A DNA stretch of 64,000 nucleotides from Burkholderia sp. SRS-W-2-2016 (GTDB taxonomy: Bacteria; Pseudomonadota; Gammaproteobacteria; Burkholderiales; Burkholderiaceae), in assembly GCF_001931485.1 (NCBI RefSeq), contig NZ_MSDV01000038.1, positions 1 through 64,000 on the forward strand. The letters run 5' to 3'. Position 1 is the first letter of the stretch. Every line of letters starts with the position of its first letter. A model generated the notes under the pieces. That model saw only the letters and a list, made by a program, of their open reading frames with translations. It had not been told where the DNA came from and did not search any database. The position numbers and the translations under genes are program-made. Below are positions 7,396 to 15,926 of the stretch, piece by piece.

Positions 7396-9303
7396 TCAGT
7401 TGAACGACTGCACGTCCTGGCGCAGACGCTCAATGAAGGAATCGACGGGCATCACACCCAGATCGACACCGCCACGGGCACGCACGGCTACCGTTTGTGC
7501 TTCACGCTCCTTGTCGCCGACTACCAGCAGGTATGGGACCTTTTCCAGCGTGTGCTCGCGTATTTTATAGCTAATCTTCTCGTTGCGCAAATCGGCCTCA
7601 ACTCTAAGCCCTTGTTTTTGCAACGATTGGGCCACAGCCTGCGCATATTCAGCCTGGTTTTCCGCGATATTCATCACGACAACCTGCATCGGCGCAAGCC
7701 ACGCGGGCATTGCACCAGCATGGTGCTCGATCAGAATCCCGAGGAAACGCTCCATCGAACCGACGATTGCCCGGTGCAGCATGATCGGCCGGCGGCGGCT
7801 GTTGTCTTCCGCCACGTATTCGGCGCCGAGGCGCTCCGGCAGCACCATGTCGAGCTGCAGCGTGCCGCACTGCCACGAACGGCCAAGCGCGTCCTTGATG
7901 TGATATTCGACCTTCGGTCCGTAGAACGCGCCCTCGCCCGGCAGCTCTTCCCACGTCACGCCGCATGCGGTCAACGCTTCACGCAGGCCCTGCTCCGCGC
8001 GATCCCACGTCTCATCGGTGCCGGCGCGCGCATCCGGGCGCAGCGACAGCTTGATCTCGACGTTGTCGAAGCCGAAGTCGCGGTAGACGCTCATCGCCAG
8101 CGTGTTGAACGCGATCGATTCGCTGATGAACTGATTTTCGGTACAGAAAATATGCGCGTCGTCCTGCACGAATCCACGCACGCGCATCAGGCCATGCAGC
8201 GCGCCCGACGACTCGTTGCGATGGCACGAGCCGAACTCCGCGTAACGCAGCGGCAGATCGCGATAGGAGCGCAGACCGTGATTGAACACCTGCACGTGAC
8301 CCGGGCAGTTCATCGGCTTGATCGCGTAGTCGCGCTTTTCCGATTCCGTCGTGAACATGTTTTCACGATAGTTCTGCCAGTGGCCCGACGCTTCCCACAG
8401 CGAACGGTCCATGATCAGCGGCGTCTTGATTTCGAGGTAACCGGCGTCGTTCACGCGACGGCGCATGTACTGCTCGACCTGCTGCCACAGCGTCCAGCCG
8501 CGCGGATGCCAGAACACCATGCCCGGCGACTCGTCCTGCATGTGGAACAGGTCGAGCTGCTTGCCGAGCTTGCGGTGGTCGCGCTTCTCCGCCTCTTCGA
8601 GCATGTGCAGATACGCTTCCTGGTCTTCCTTCTTCGTCCAGGCCGTACCGTAGATGCGCTGCAGCTGCTCGTTCTTCGAGTCGCCGCGCCAGTACGCGCC
8701 CGCGACCTTCATCAGCTTGAAGACCTTCAGCTTGCCGGTCGACGGCACGTGCGGGCCGCGGCACAGATCCGTGAAGCCGCCGTGCGAGTACAGCTTGATT
8801 TCATCGCTGGCGGGAATCGATTCGATGATCTCGGCCTTGTACTTTTCACCGATGCTCTTGAAGTAGTCGACCGCTTCGTCGCGCGACACTACGCGGCGCG
8901 ATACCGGCTCGTCCTTCTTCGCGAGTTCCTGCATGCGCTTTTCGATCTTTTCGAGATCTTCCGGCGTGAAGGGACGGCTATACGAGAAGTCGTAATAGAA
9001 ACCGTTGTCGATGACCGGGCCGATCGTGACCTGCGCTTCCGGGAAGAGGTCCTTCACCGCGTACGCGAGCAAGTGGGCGGTGGAGTGACGGATGATATCG
9101 AGACCGTCTGCGTCCTTCTCGGTGACGATGGCGAGCGCCACGTCGCGATCGATCAGCGTCGACGTATCGACCAGCTCACCGTCGATCTTGCCGCCAAGCG
9201 CGGCTTTCGCGAGGCCGGGGCCGATCGAGGCGGCCACTTCGGCGACGGTCACCGGATGCTCGTACTGTCGAACAGAACCGTCAGGCAAACGTATCGAAAC
9301 CAT
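7396..9303 (-). CDS. thrS: Threonine--tRNA ligase
   Basis: This cytosolic class II synthetase charges tRNA-Thr. The start at MVSIRLPDGSVRQYEH gives 635 residues, the usual length. Visible domains are an N-terminal TGS domain (1-60), an editing domain with the HxxxH zinc-type motif (HSTAHLLAYAVKDLF, near 75-90), and a catalytic core with the zinc-ligand region MNCPGHVQVF. Motif 2 (RYAEFGSCHRNESSGALHGLMRVRGFVQDDAH) and a C-terminal anticodon-binding domain (PMQVVVMNIAENQAEYA through DSFIERLRQDVQSFN) complete it. It heads the thrS-infC-rpmI-rplT cluster. A T-tailed hairpin sits about 60 bp upstream of its start. Confidence 0.98.
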   Translation of the reverse strand: MVSIRLPDGSVRQYEHPVTVAEVAASIGPGLAKAALGGKIDGELVDTSTLIDRDVALAIVTEKDADGLDIIRHSTAHLLAYAVKDLFPEAQVTIGPVIDNGFYYDFSYSRPFTPEDLEKIEKRMQELAKKDEPVSRRVVSRDEAVDYFKSIGEKYKAEIIESIPASDEIKLYSHGGFTDLCRGPHVPSTGKLKVFKLMKVAGAYWRGDSKNEQLQRIYGTAWTKKEDQEAYLHMLEEAEKRDHRKLGKQLDLFHMQDESPGMVFWHPRGWTLWQQVEQYMRRRVNDAGYLEIKTPLIMDRSLWEASGHWQNYRENMFTTESEKRDYAIKPMNCPGHVQVFNHGLRSYRDLPLRYAEFGSCHRNESSGALHGLMRVRGFVQDDAHIFCTENQFISESIAFNTLAMSVYRDFGFDNVEIKLSLRPDARAGTDETWDRAEQGLREALTACGVTWEELPGEGAFYGPKVEYHIKDALGRSWQCGTLQLDMVLPERLGAEYVAEDNSRRRPIMLHRAIVGSMERFLGILIEHHAGAMPAWLAPMQVVVMNIAENQAEYAQAVAQSLQKQGLRVEADLRNEKISYKIREHTLEKVPYLLVVGDKEREAQTVAVRARGGVDLGVMPVDSFIERLRQDVQSFN

Positions 9304-9363
9304 TGCGTTCTCCGTGGTGCCGACCGGCGGCGGCACATACAACCATCAAAAAAATCCAAAAAA

Positions 9364-9393
9364 AATGCGGCCCCGCTTTCGAGGGGCCGCATT
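9364..9393 (-). terminator. Strong hairpin and T-run upstream of thrS
   Basis: An 11-bp stem (AATGCGGCCCC / GGGGCCGCATT) is followed on the minus strand by two long T-runs, a textbook intrinsic terminator. It lies between tRNA-Val and thrS. It may end the tRNA-Val transcript or act as an attenuator in the thrS leader. No operator resembling the tRNA-mimic of E. coli thrS was worked out. Confidence 0.75.
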
Positions 9394-9521
9394 CACATTT
9401 CATGCAAACTTCACTGGCGAAATTGGTCCTCGACTAGCGTCGCTCCGAAGTAGTCTCGGTCAACGTTCGCGGTGTCATAACCGTATTCGCCTTTTGCGCT
9501 CGAGGCGCTTACTGCGTTTGC

Positions 9522-9546
9522 GAAACCCCGGTTAGACCGGAGTTTC
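9522..9546 (-). terminator. Hairpin directly downstream of tRNA-Val
   Basis: A 10-bp stem (GAAACCCCGG / CCGGAGTTTC, one G-T pair) begins 8 nt after the tRNA-Val 3-prime end. There is no long T-run, so it may be a processing or 3-prime protection hairpin, with the better terminator lying further on at 9364-9393. Confidence 0.5.
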
Positions 9547-9554
9547 ATTTTCGT

Positions 9555-9631
9555 TGGTAGGCTCGATTGGACTCGAACCAACGACCCCCACCATGTCAAG
9601 GTGGTGCTCTAACCAGCTGAGCTACGAGCCT
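9555..9631 (-). tRNA. tRNA-Val (anticodon GAC)
   Basis: A 77-nt cloverleaf with acceptor AGGCTCG/CGAGCCT, D arm GTAGCTCAGCTGGTTAGAGC, and an anticodon stem CCACC/GGTGG enclosing loop TTGACAT. Positions 34-36 are GAC, reading valine GUC/GUU. The T arm GTTGGTTCGAGTCCAAT is canonical and CCA is encoded. It lies between relA and thrS. Confidence 0.97.
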
Positions 9632-9727
9632 GAAGAAACGAGAGTATATGGGGTCTAGCGGACCTTGGCAAGTACTTTTATGCGGAGACTTTAAATTCCG
9701 TCCCGGCCGCGCCAAACCGCCGGCGCG

Positions 9728-11971
9728 TCAATTCTTGCGCGTCGCCCTGACCACGCCCGTGACTTCGCCGAGCAGCGTGCACGCGCGCTGGATCTGCGCG
9801 GAGCTCGACACTTCGACGGTGAATTGCATGAACGCGGCGTTACGGCGCGATTGCGTCTTCACGCCGATCACGTTCATCTTTTCCCGCGCGAACACTTCGG
9901 AGATATCGCGCAGCAAGCCCTGCCGGTCGGTCGCCTCGATGCTGAGGTCGACCGGATAGACCGACTGGCCGCGCCCGCTCATCACATCCGCCGACCACGC
10001 GGTCTGCAGCACGCGCTCAGGTGCGCGCTCGGCCATCCGCTGGAACGTCGCGCAGTCGCTGCGGTGAACCGACATGCCCTTGCCGCGCGTGACGAAACCG
10101 GAGATGTCGTCGGGCGGCGCCGGCCGGCAGCAACGCGCGAGCTGGGTCAGCAACGCGTCGACGCCGACCACCAGCACCCCGGCCGACGCGCCGCGCGCGA
10201 CGCTCGCGCCGCTGCTGCGCTTCTCGAACTTCTCCGGCGCATCGATTTCGGGCTCGGGCGGCGGCGCATCGTGCAGCGCCTGCTCGACGAGCCGCAAGCT
10301 GAACTCTTCCTTGCCGACGATCGAGAACAGGTCGTCGGTGGTCTTGAAGCCGAGCCGCGCCGCCAGCTGATCGAGATTGACCGACGTCTTGCCTTCGCGC
10401 TGCAAGGTCTTTTCGACCATCGCGCGACCGCTCGCGATGTGTTCCTGCAACTCGACCGCGTTGAACCACGCGCGCACCTTCTGCCGCGCGCGCGGACTCT
10501 GCAGATAGACGAGCTGCGGATTGAGCCAGTCGCGCGACGGACCGCCCTCCTTCACCGCAACGATCTCGACCGTCTGACCGTTCTGCAGCGGCGTGTTCAG
10601 CGGCACCATCGCACCATCGACGCGCGCGCCGCGGCAGCGATGCCCCAGCTCGCTATGCAGGTGATACGCGAAGTCGATCGGCGTCGCGCCGTGCGGCAGT
10701 GGAATCACGCGCGCCTGCGGAGTCAGCACGTAGATCTGGTCGTCGTCGAGCGTGGCCTGGCGCAGTTGCTCCCACGGCTGCGCCGCGCGCTCGTCGCCGT
10801 GCTCGCCCTCCGAGACCTCGTCCTTCCACGCAAGCAGTTGACGCAGCCACGCGATCTTCTCGTCGTATTTTTCGTTCGCCGCGAAGGTGCCGCCATAGCC
10901 GCGCGCGCCCGCTTCCTTGTAGCGCCAGTGCGCGGCCACGCCGTACTCGGCGAAGCGATGCATTTCCTGCGTGCGGATCTGCACTTCGAACGCGCGGCCG
11001 TCGTCGCCGATCACGACCGTGTGCAGCGACTTGTAGCCGTTCGGCTTGGGTCGCGAGATGTAGTCGTCGAACTCCCTCGGCACCGGCTGCCACAGGTTGT
11101 GCACGATCCCGAGCACGGTGTAGCAGTCCTTGATGTCCGGCACGATCACGCGGAAAGCGCGCACGTCGTAGAGCTCGGCGAAGTCGAGCTCCTTGCCGCG
11201 CATCTTGCGCCAGATGCTGTAGATATGTTTCGGGCGGCCGCTCACTTCCGCGCGGATATGCGCGGCGGCCAACTCCTGCTGCAAGCGTTCGATCGCCTGG
11301 GCGACATAGCTTTCGCGCTCGACGCGCTTTTCGTCCAGCAGCTTCGCGATGCGCTTGTAGGTGACCGGTTCCTCGAAGCGGAACGCGAGGTCCTCGAGCT
11401 CCCACTTCAATTGCCAGATACCGAGCCGGTTCGCGAGCGGCGCATAAATATCCAGCGTTTCGCGCGCGACGTCCGGCGACGGCGTGATCTTCGCCGCCGC
11501 GTAATAGCGCAGCGACTGCAACCGCGACGCGAGCCGGATCAGCACCACGCGAATGTCCTGCGCGAACGCGAGCAGCATCTTGCGCAGCGCCTCGACCTGC
11601 GCGCGACGCGCGGCCTGCGCATCGCGCCCGGCCTCGGGCATCGCGTTCTGCGCGGCCCGCAAACTGACCGTGCCGAGACGCAACAGCTTGCGCACGTCGC
11701 CGACCAGCTGCGCGACCTCCTCGCCGAAGTTATCGGCGATCACGCGCTCCGGGTCGCGCAGGTGCGGCGTCAGCGCGAACAGCGCCGCCGCCAGCACCGC
11801 CGGCGGATCGACGTTGAGCTTGCGCATGATCAGCGCAGTGCCCTCCGCGTGATCGGCGAGCAGCTCGCCCGACGACAGCCGCACCTCGCCCGCATGCTCG
11901 CGCACGAACGCCATCGCTTCCTCGAAGGAAGGATAAGGATGAGGCGCGTTCGTAACGGTTTCGGTATTCAT
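9728..11971 (-). CDS. relA: (p)ppGpp synthetase RelA
   Basis: A 747-residue long RSH enzyme that makes the stringent-response alarmone from ATP and GTP/GDP on stalled ribosomes. The N-terminal hydrolase fold is present but its catalytic HD pair is replaced (around AALFALTPHLRDPERV, residues 62-77), which marks RelA rather than the bifunctional SpoT. The synthetase domain (about 230-370) contains FRVIVPDIKDCYTVLGIVH and RPKPNGYKSLHTVVIG. It is followed by TGS (VIPLPHGATPIDFAYHLHSELGHRCRGARVDG), helical and zinc-finger-like regions and a C-terminal ACT domain. It is a single gene running toward tRNA-Val. Confidence 0.95.
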   Translation of the reverse strand: MNTETVTNAPHPYPSFEEAMAFVREHAGEVRLSSGELLADHAEGTALIMRKLNVDPPAVLAAALFALTPHLRDPERVIADNFGEEVAQLVGDVRKLLRLGTVSLRAAQNAMPEAGRDAQAARRAQVEALRKMLLAFAQDIRVVLIRLASRLQSLRYYAAAKITPSPDVARETLDIYAPLANRLGIWQLKWELEDLAFRFEEPVTYKRIAKLLDEKRVERESYVAQAIERLQQELAAAHIRAEVSGRPKHIYSIWRKMRGKELDFAELYDVRAFRVIVPDIKDCYTVLGIVHNLWQPVPREFDDYISRPKPNGYKSLHTVVIGDDGRAFEVQIRTQEMHRFAEYGVAAHWRYKEAGARGYGGTFAANEKYDEKIAWLRQLLAWKDEVSEGEHGDERAAQPWEQLRQATLDDDQIYVLTPQARVIPLPHGATPIDFAYHLHSELGHRCRGARVDGAMVPLNTPLQNGQTVEIVAVKEGGPSRDWLNPQLVYLQSPRARQKVRAWFNAVELQEHIASGRAMVEKTLQREGKTSVNLDQLAARLGFKTTDDLFSIVGKEEFSLRLVEQALHDAPPPEPEIDAPEKFEKRSSGASVARGASAGVLVVGVDALLTQLARCCRPAPPDDISGFVTRGKGMSVHRSDCATFQRMAERAPERVLQTAWSADVMSGRGQSVYPVDLSIEATDRQGLLRDISEVFAREKMNVIGVKTQSRRNAAFMQFTVEVSSSAQIQRACTLLGEVTGVVRATRKN

Positions 11972-12049
11972 GGTGCGACGGCCCGCCGGGCCAGACGATT
12001 CAACGGGATTTCAACAACGCCGCGGTCCAGCGGTTGGACCAGCGGCGGA

Positions 12050-12403
12050 TTAGCTGCGCTGCGCGGCGACCACGACGATTTCGACGAGGCACTTCGGGTT
12101 CGCGAGCTTCGCTTCGACGGTCGCGCGCGGCGGCGTGTCGCCCTGCGCGACCCACTCGTCCCACACCGCGTTCATGCCGGCGAAATGCACCATGTCCGAG
12201 ATATAGATCTGCACCGACAGCAGCAGCGACTTGTCGCTGTTCACTTCGCCCAGCAGACGGTCGATGTGGCCCAGCACTTCGCGCGTCTGGCCGGTAATGT
12301 CCTGCGCGTCGTCTTCGGCGATCTGGCCGGCGAGGTAGACGGTGCCGTTGTGCACGGCGATTTCCGAAAGACGCTTGCCGACGTGGTGACGAATGACTGC
12401 CAT
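12050..12403 (-). CDS. RidA/YjgF family protein
   Basis: A 117-residue YjgF/YER057c/UK114-fold protein. The conserved Arg is in TPPRATVEAKLANPKCLVEIVVVAA, and the GQIAED..DITGQTREVLGHIDRLL region also fits the family. Canonical RidA members deaminate reactive enamine/imine intermediates released by PLP enzymes, and this residue pattern is compatible with that. However, it belongs to a divergent subgroup (MAVIRHHVGKRLSEIAVHNGTVYLAG), so the substrate is not assigned. It lies between a hydrolase gene upstream and relA downstream on the same strand. Confidence 0.85.
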   Translation of the reverse strand: MAVIRHHVGKRLSEIAVHNGTVYLAGQIAEDDAQDITGQTREVLGHIDRLLGEVNSDKSLLLSVQIYISDMVHFAGMNAVWDEWVAQGDTPPRATVEAKLANPKCLVEIVVVAAQRS

Positions 12404-12455
12404 GAAAAATCCTGAGCTGGTTGGTTAATCGATATGCATCCGATCGAATGCATTT

Positions 12456-12495
12456 CGCATGACACTCCGGATCAAGCCGATGGAAATGTCATGCG
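12456..12495. repeat. Inverted repeat between hydrolase and RidA genes
   Basis: Nine-base perfect arms CGCATGACA and TGTCATGCG are separated by 22 nt. Just beside it (12434-12453) is a 20-bp near-perfect palindrome of form ATGCAT-N8-ATGCAT with CGATCG in the middle. The pair lies between two minus-strand genes. It could be a weak terminator of the hydrolase gene, an operator for ridA, or both. Confidence 0.5.
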
Positions 12496-12505
12496 GAACT
12501 TAACA

Positions 12506-13414
12506 TTATCGCGCGTTCGCGGCCGCGCCGATAAAGAACTGCCGCGCGAGCGCGATCTGATCGGCCGCGAGAAACGCCGGCGCATGCCCGACGCCGGCGA
12601 TTTCCGCGCTCGACACCGCCGGCCCGGTCGCGACCATTTTCGCGACGGTGTCGCGCGACAGCAGATCCGACTGCTCGCCGCGCACCACCAGCACCGGCCC
12701 CTTGAACGCGCCGAGCGCATGCCACAGCGCCGCCTCGCCGAGCTTCGCGGCTTCTTCGGTGACAGCCGCAAACGGCTGCGCGATGCGCGGGTCGTAGCGC
12801 AGCATCCACCCGCCATCCTGCTCACGCAGCAGCGGCGTATTGATTTCGCGCCATTCGTCCGCCGTCAGCGGGCCGAAGCTTTGCGCGAGTTGCGCCGCGT
12901 AGTCGACACCCTGCTGCAAGCTCTCGAAGCGCGCGGGCTTGCCCAGGTAATCGCCGATCCGCTTCACCGCGACCGGCTCCAGATGCGGCCCGACGTCGTT
13001 CAGCAGCAGCTTGCGAATCGGCGTGTCGGGCAGACCGGCGAGCGCCATGCCGATCAGCCCGCCCATCGAGGTGCCGAACCAGTCGACCGTGTCGACGTCG
13101 AGCCGCGCGATCAGCGTCACCATGTCGGCAACATACTGCGGCACCGCGTAGAAGTTGGGGTTCGCGAGCCACGACGACAAGCCGCGGCCGACCACGTCCG
13201 GGCACACCACGCGGTAGGTATCGGCGAACTCGGCGGCGACGCGATCGAAGTCGCGGCCCGACCGCGTGAGGCCGTGCACGCACAGCAGCACGCGCGGATT
13301 GTCCGGGTCGCCCCATTCCGTATAGGCCACGCGATGCAGGCCGGCGCCGCTCGCACATTGCACATAGCGTTGACGCGGCTCGGGCCGCCCGGCGGCGGAA
13401 GTCGTTGCGGTCAT
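12506..13414 (-). CDS. Alpha/beta hydrolase
   Basis: A 302-residue alpha/beta-hydrolase fold enzyme. The oxyanion region is LLCVHGLTRSGRDFD, the nucleophile elbow is GTSMGGLIGM with Ser, the acid is probably in the GPVLVVRGEQSDLL segment, and the catalytic His is in AGVGHAPAFL near the C-terminus. There is no signal peptide, so it should be cytosolic. The substrate cannot be read from sequence; relatives include esterases and C-C hydrolases. I chose MTATTSAAG as the start. It is upstream of the RidA gene, with an inverted repeat in the gap. Confidence 0.85.
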   Translation of the reverse strand: MTATTSAAGRPEPRQRYVQCASGAGLHRVAYTEWGDPDNPRVLLCVHGLTRSGRDFDRVAAEFADTYRVVCPDVVGRGLSSWLANPNFYAVPQYVADMVTLIARLDVDTVDWFGTSMGGLIGMALAGLPDTPIRKLLLNDVGPHLEPVAVKRIGDYLGKPARFESLQQGVDYAAQLAQSFGPLTADEWREINTPLLREQDGGWMLRYDPRIAQPFAAVTEEAAKLGEAALWHALGAFKGPVLVVRGEQSDLLSRDTVAKMVATGPAVSSAEIAGVGHAPAFLAADQIALARQFFIGAAANAR

Positions 13415-13616
13415 CTGGGATCCTTGCAAAAAGGGCTACGGATTGGCTCGATCGATACACGCTGACGCGGGCACGACGCAATCGACACGCCCCACCCGCG
13501 TTCAATCTGTCGACGATTGTAAACCGCTTCGCCGCGCGGCAAGGATCGGCCAGAAGGCATAGGAAGGTCCGCTCGAAGCGCTCACGCACGCCCGCGCGCG
13601 CCGCGCCAAAAGCAGA

Positions 13617-13642
13617 ACGGGCGAGACTTTCGTCTCGCCCGT
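13617..13642 (-). terminator. Terminator after scoB
   Basis: An 11-bp perfect stem (ACGGGCGAGAC / GTCTCGCCCGT) with a 4-nt loop lies 62 bp past the scoB stop. On the minus strand it is followed by a pyrimidine-rich tail with TTTT. Confidence 0.7.
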
Positions 13643-13704
13643 CCGGACTACGCTGTTGCCGCCCCCCCTCGTCACAGCAACGGGAAGGCAGCTTCGCAAA
13701 CCGC

Positions 13705-14346
13705 TTAGCTCACCGCGCTCACATCCAGCGGCGCGCCGGTCTTCGCCTTGATTTCGTCGACGCTGACGCCCGGCGCCAGTTCGGTGACCTTCAGGCCCGC
13801 GTCGGTCACTTCGATCACGCCGAGGTCCGTGATGATCTGATCGACCACGCCCACACCGGTCAGCGGCAGCGTGCATTCGTCGAGGATCTTGTGCTGGTCG
13901 CCCTTCGCGACGTGCTCCATCAGCACGACCACGCGCTTGACGCCGGCGACCAGATCCATCGCGCCGCCCATCCCCTTGATCATCTTGCCCGGAATCATCC
14001 AGTTCGCCAGATCGCCCTTCTTGCTGATCTGCATCGCGCCGAGAATCGCCAGGTTGATGTGGCCGCCGCGAATCATCGCGAACGAATCCGCCGACGAGAA
14101 AATCGACGAACCCGGCAGCGTCGTCACCGTCTGCTTGCCGGCGTTGATCAGATCGGCGTCGACTTCGTCTTCGGTCGGCGACGGGCCGATCCCGAGCAGG
14201 CCGTTTTCCGACTGCAGCCACACTTCGACGCCGGCCGGCACGTGGTTCGCGACCAGCGTCGGCAGCCCGATACCGAGGTTCACGTAAAAGCCGTCCTGCA
14301 GTTCCTTCGCCGCGCGCGCGGCCATTTCGTCACGAGTCCATGCCAT
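13705..14346 (-). CDS. scoB: 3-oxoacid CoA-transferase subunit B
   Basis: A 213-residue beta subunit of succinyl-CoA:3-ketoacid CoA-transferase, which activates acetoacetate with CoA from succinyl-CoA in ketone-body and short-chain acid use. The catalytic Glu is in the family motif SENGLLGIGP (about residues 46-55). FYVNLGIGLPTLVANHVP and the IRGGHINLAILGAMQI region are also characteristic. It starts 2 nt after the scoA stop, so the two are translationally coupled. A terminator follows. Confidence 0.95.
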   Translation of the reverse strand: MAWTRDEMAARAAKELQDGFYVNLGIGLPTLVANHVPAGVEVWLQSENGLLGIGPSPTEDEVDADLINAGKQTVTTLPGSSIFSSADSFAMIRGGHINLAILGAMQISKKGDLANWMIPGKMIKGMGGAMDLVAGVKRVVVLMEHVAKGDQHKILDECTLPLTGVGVVDQIITDLGVIEVTDAGLKVTELAPGVSVDEIKAKTGAPLDVSAVS

Positions 14347-14348
14347 GA

Positions 14349-15053
14349 TCAGTCTCCTTTCGCGCGGACGATGCGTTGTTCGATGCGTTTCTCCGGATGC
14401 GCATTCAGCACGATGCGCTGCACGAAGATGCCCGGCGTGTGGATCGCGTCCGGATCGAGTTCGCCGACTTCGACGATCTCCTCGACTTCCGCGACGGTGA
14501 TGCGGCCGGCCATCGCGCACATCGGGTTGAAGTTGCGCGCGGTGCGGCGATAGATCAGGTTGCCGGACTTGTCGGCCTTCCATGCCTTGACGAGCGCGAC
14601 GTCGGCGGTCAGCGAATGCTCGAGCACGTAGTGGTTCTCGCCGAACTGGCGGGTTTCCTTGCCCTCGGCGATCAGCGTGCCGTAGCCGGTGTTGGTGAAG
14701 AACGCCGGGATGCCCGAGCCGCCGGCGCGCAGCTTCTCGGCGAGCGTGCCTTGCGGGGTGAATTCGAGCTCGAGTTCGCCGGCCAGGTACTGGCGCTCGA
14801 ACTCCTTGTTTTCGCCGACGTACGACGAGATCATCTTCTTGATCTGGCGCGTCTCGAGCAGCAGGCCGAGGCCGAAACCGTCGACGCCCGCGTTGTTGCT
14901 GATGCAGGTGATGTTCTGCACGTGGGTATCGCGCAGCGCCGCGATCAGCGCCTCGGGAATCCCGCACAGCCCGAAGCCGCCGACGGCGAACGTCTGGCCG
15001 TCCTTGACGATGTCCTTCAGCGCCTCGGCGGCGCCTGGATAGACCTTGTTCAT
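14349..15053 (-). CDS. scoA: 3-oxoacid CoA-transferase subunit A
   Basis: A 234-residue alpha subunit of the same transferase, starting MNKVYPGAAEALKDIVKDGQTFAVGGFGLCGIPEALI. GGFGLCGIP is the CoA-binding glycine-rich loop of family I CoA-transferases. The length is normal and scoB follows immediately. A PAS-LuxR regulator is transcribed divergently about 270 bp away and is a plausible controller, by position only. Confidence 0.95.
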   Translation of the reverse strand: MNKVYPGAAEALKDIVKDGQTFAVGGFGLCGIPEALIAALRDTHVQNITCISNNAGVDGFGLGLLLETRQIKKMISSYVGENKEFERQYLAGELELEFTPQGTLAEKLRAGGSGIPAFFTNTGYGTLIAEGKETRQFGENHYVLEHSLTADVALVKAWKADKSGNLIYRRTARNFNPMCAMAGRITVAEVEEIVEVGELDPDAIHTPGIFVQRIVLNAHPEKRIEQRIVRAKGD

Positions 15054-15322
15054 CAGTGTGTCCCTTCCTCTATGGAAATCCGAAACCGGTTGCCGGCCGC
15101 CGGATATTTGCGGCCGGCATCGCATCAAGCGAGTTTGTGCGCCGCTAGCCGATGCCGCTACGTCATTCTAGTCATCCGCGGCGGGACCCGCGACGCGCTT
15201 GCCCAACTCGCGCCCGTGCCCGCCGCGGCGTCTTGCGCCGCGTTGTCATCTGCCCGAAAGAGTACGCTGGGCGCGCCATACGGCACAATACGCAAAAATA
15301 CATAAGTACTTGCCGCCCGCCC

Positions 15323-15868
15323 ATGCCCGCCCTGGATTACCGCACCGCGTTTCACCTCGCCCCGATCGGACTCGTGCTGTCGCGCGAACGCTTCATCGAG
15401 GACTGCAACGACCAGCTCGCATCGATTTTCGGTTACCCGCGCGACGCGTTGATCGGCCAGTCGTTTCAGGTGCTGTATCCGTCGGCGGATGAATTCGAGC
15501 GGATCGGCGCGCGCATTCCGCCAATCATGACCGCCCAGGGCAGCTACGCGGACGACCGCATCATGAAGCGCGCGAATGGCGAACTGTTCTGGTGTCATGT
15601 GACCGGGCGTGCGCAGCAACGCTCGGACCCGCACGCGGCGGGCGTCTGGACCTTCGAGGATCTGAGCGCGACGCGGCGGGTCGCGGTCGAGTTGACGCCG
15701 CGCGAGCGGGAGATCGCCGCGCAACTGGTGACGGGTAAAACGAGCAAGCAGATCGGCCGCGCGCTCGAGATCAGCCCGCGCACGGTCGACGTGTACCGGG
15801 CGCGGCTGATGCGCAAATACGATACGGGGAACGCGACCGAGCTGTTGCAGCGGCTGCTCGGTAATTGA
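15323..15868 (+). CDS. PAS domain LuxR-type transcriptional regulator
   Basis: A 181-residue regulator with an N-terminal PAS sensor domain (about 5-115: AFHLAPIGLVLSRERFIEDCNDQLASIFGYPRDALIGQ, ..GELFWCHVTGRA). A C-terminal LuxR/GerE helix-turn-helix follows (about 120-178: LTPREREIAAQLVTGKTSKQIGRALEISPRTVDVYRARLMRKY). There is no receiver domain or transmembrane segment, so the ligand is probably cytosolic. It is divergent from scoAB, suggesting it senses a metabolite related to that pathway; this is inference from position. I chose the ATG at MPALDYR because upstream residues are not domain-like. Confidence 0.88.
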   Translation: MPALDYRTAFHLAPIGLVLSRERFIEDCNDQLASIFGYPRDALIGQSFQVLYPSADEFERIGARIPPIMTAQGSYADDRIMKRANGELFWCHVTGRAQQRSDPHAAGVWTFEDLSATRRVAVELTPREREIAAQLVTGKTSKQIGRALEISPRTVDVYRARLMRKYDTGNATELLQRLLGN

Positions 15869-15881
15869 CGGTGGGGAAATG

Positions 15882-15905
15882 GAAGGCCCGAGGTCCCGGG
15901 CCTTC
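15882..15905. terminator. Hairpin between convergent genes
   Basis: A perfect 9-bp stem GAAGGCCCG / CGGGCCTTC lies in the 58-bp gap between the LuxR-type regulator (+) and the thioesterase (-). There is no clear T-run on either side, so it is a hairpin that may halt RNA decay or transcription in both directions. Confidence 0.55.
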
Positions 15906-15926
15906 GCGAGCCGCGATCCGGCGGGA

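Noticed and set aside
7495..9453. A 652-residue + strand open frame opposite thrS
   Set aside because: Antisense shadow of thrS with biased composition and no recognisable motif.
9824..12415. An 863-residue + strand frame opposite relA and ridA
   Set aside because: Antisense shadow spanning two real genes; Arg/His/Ala-rich, no fold.
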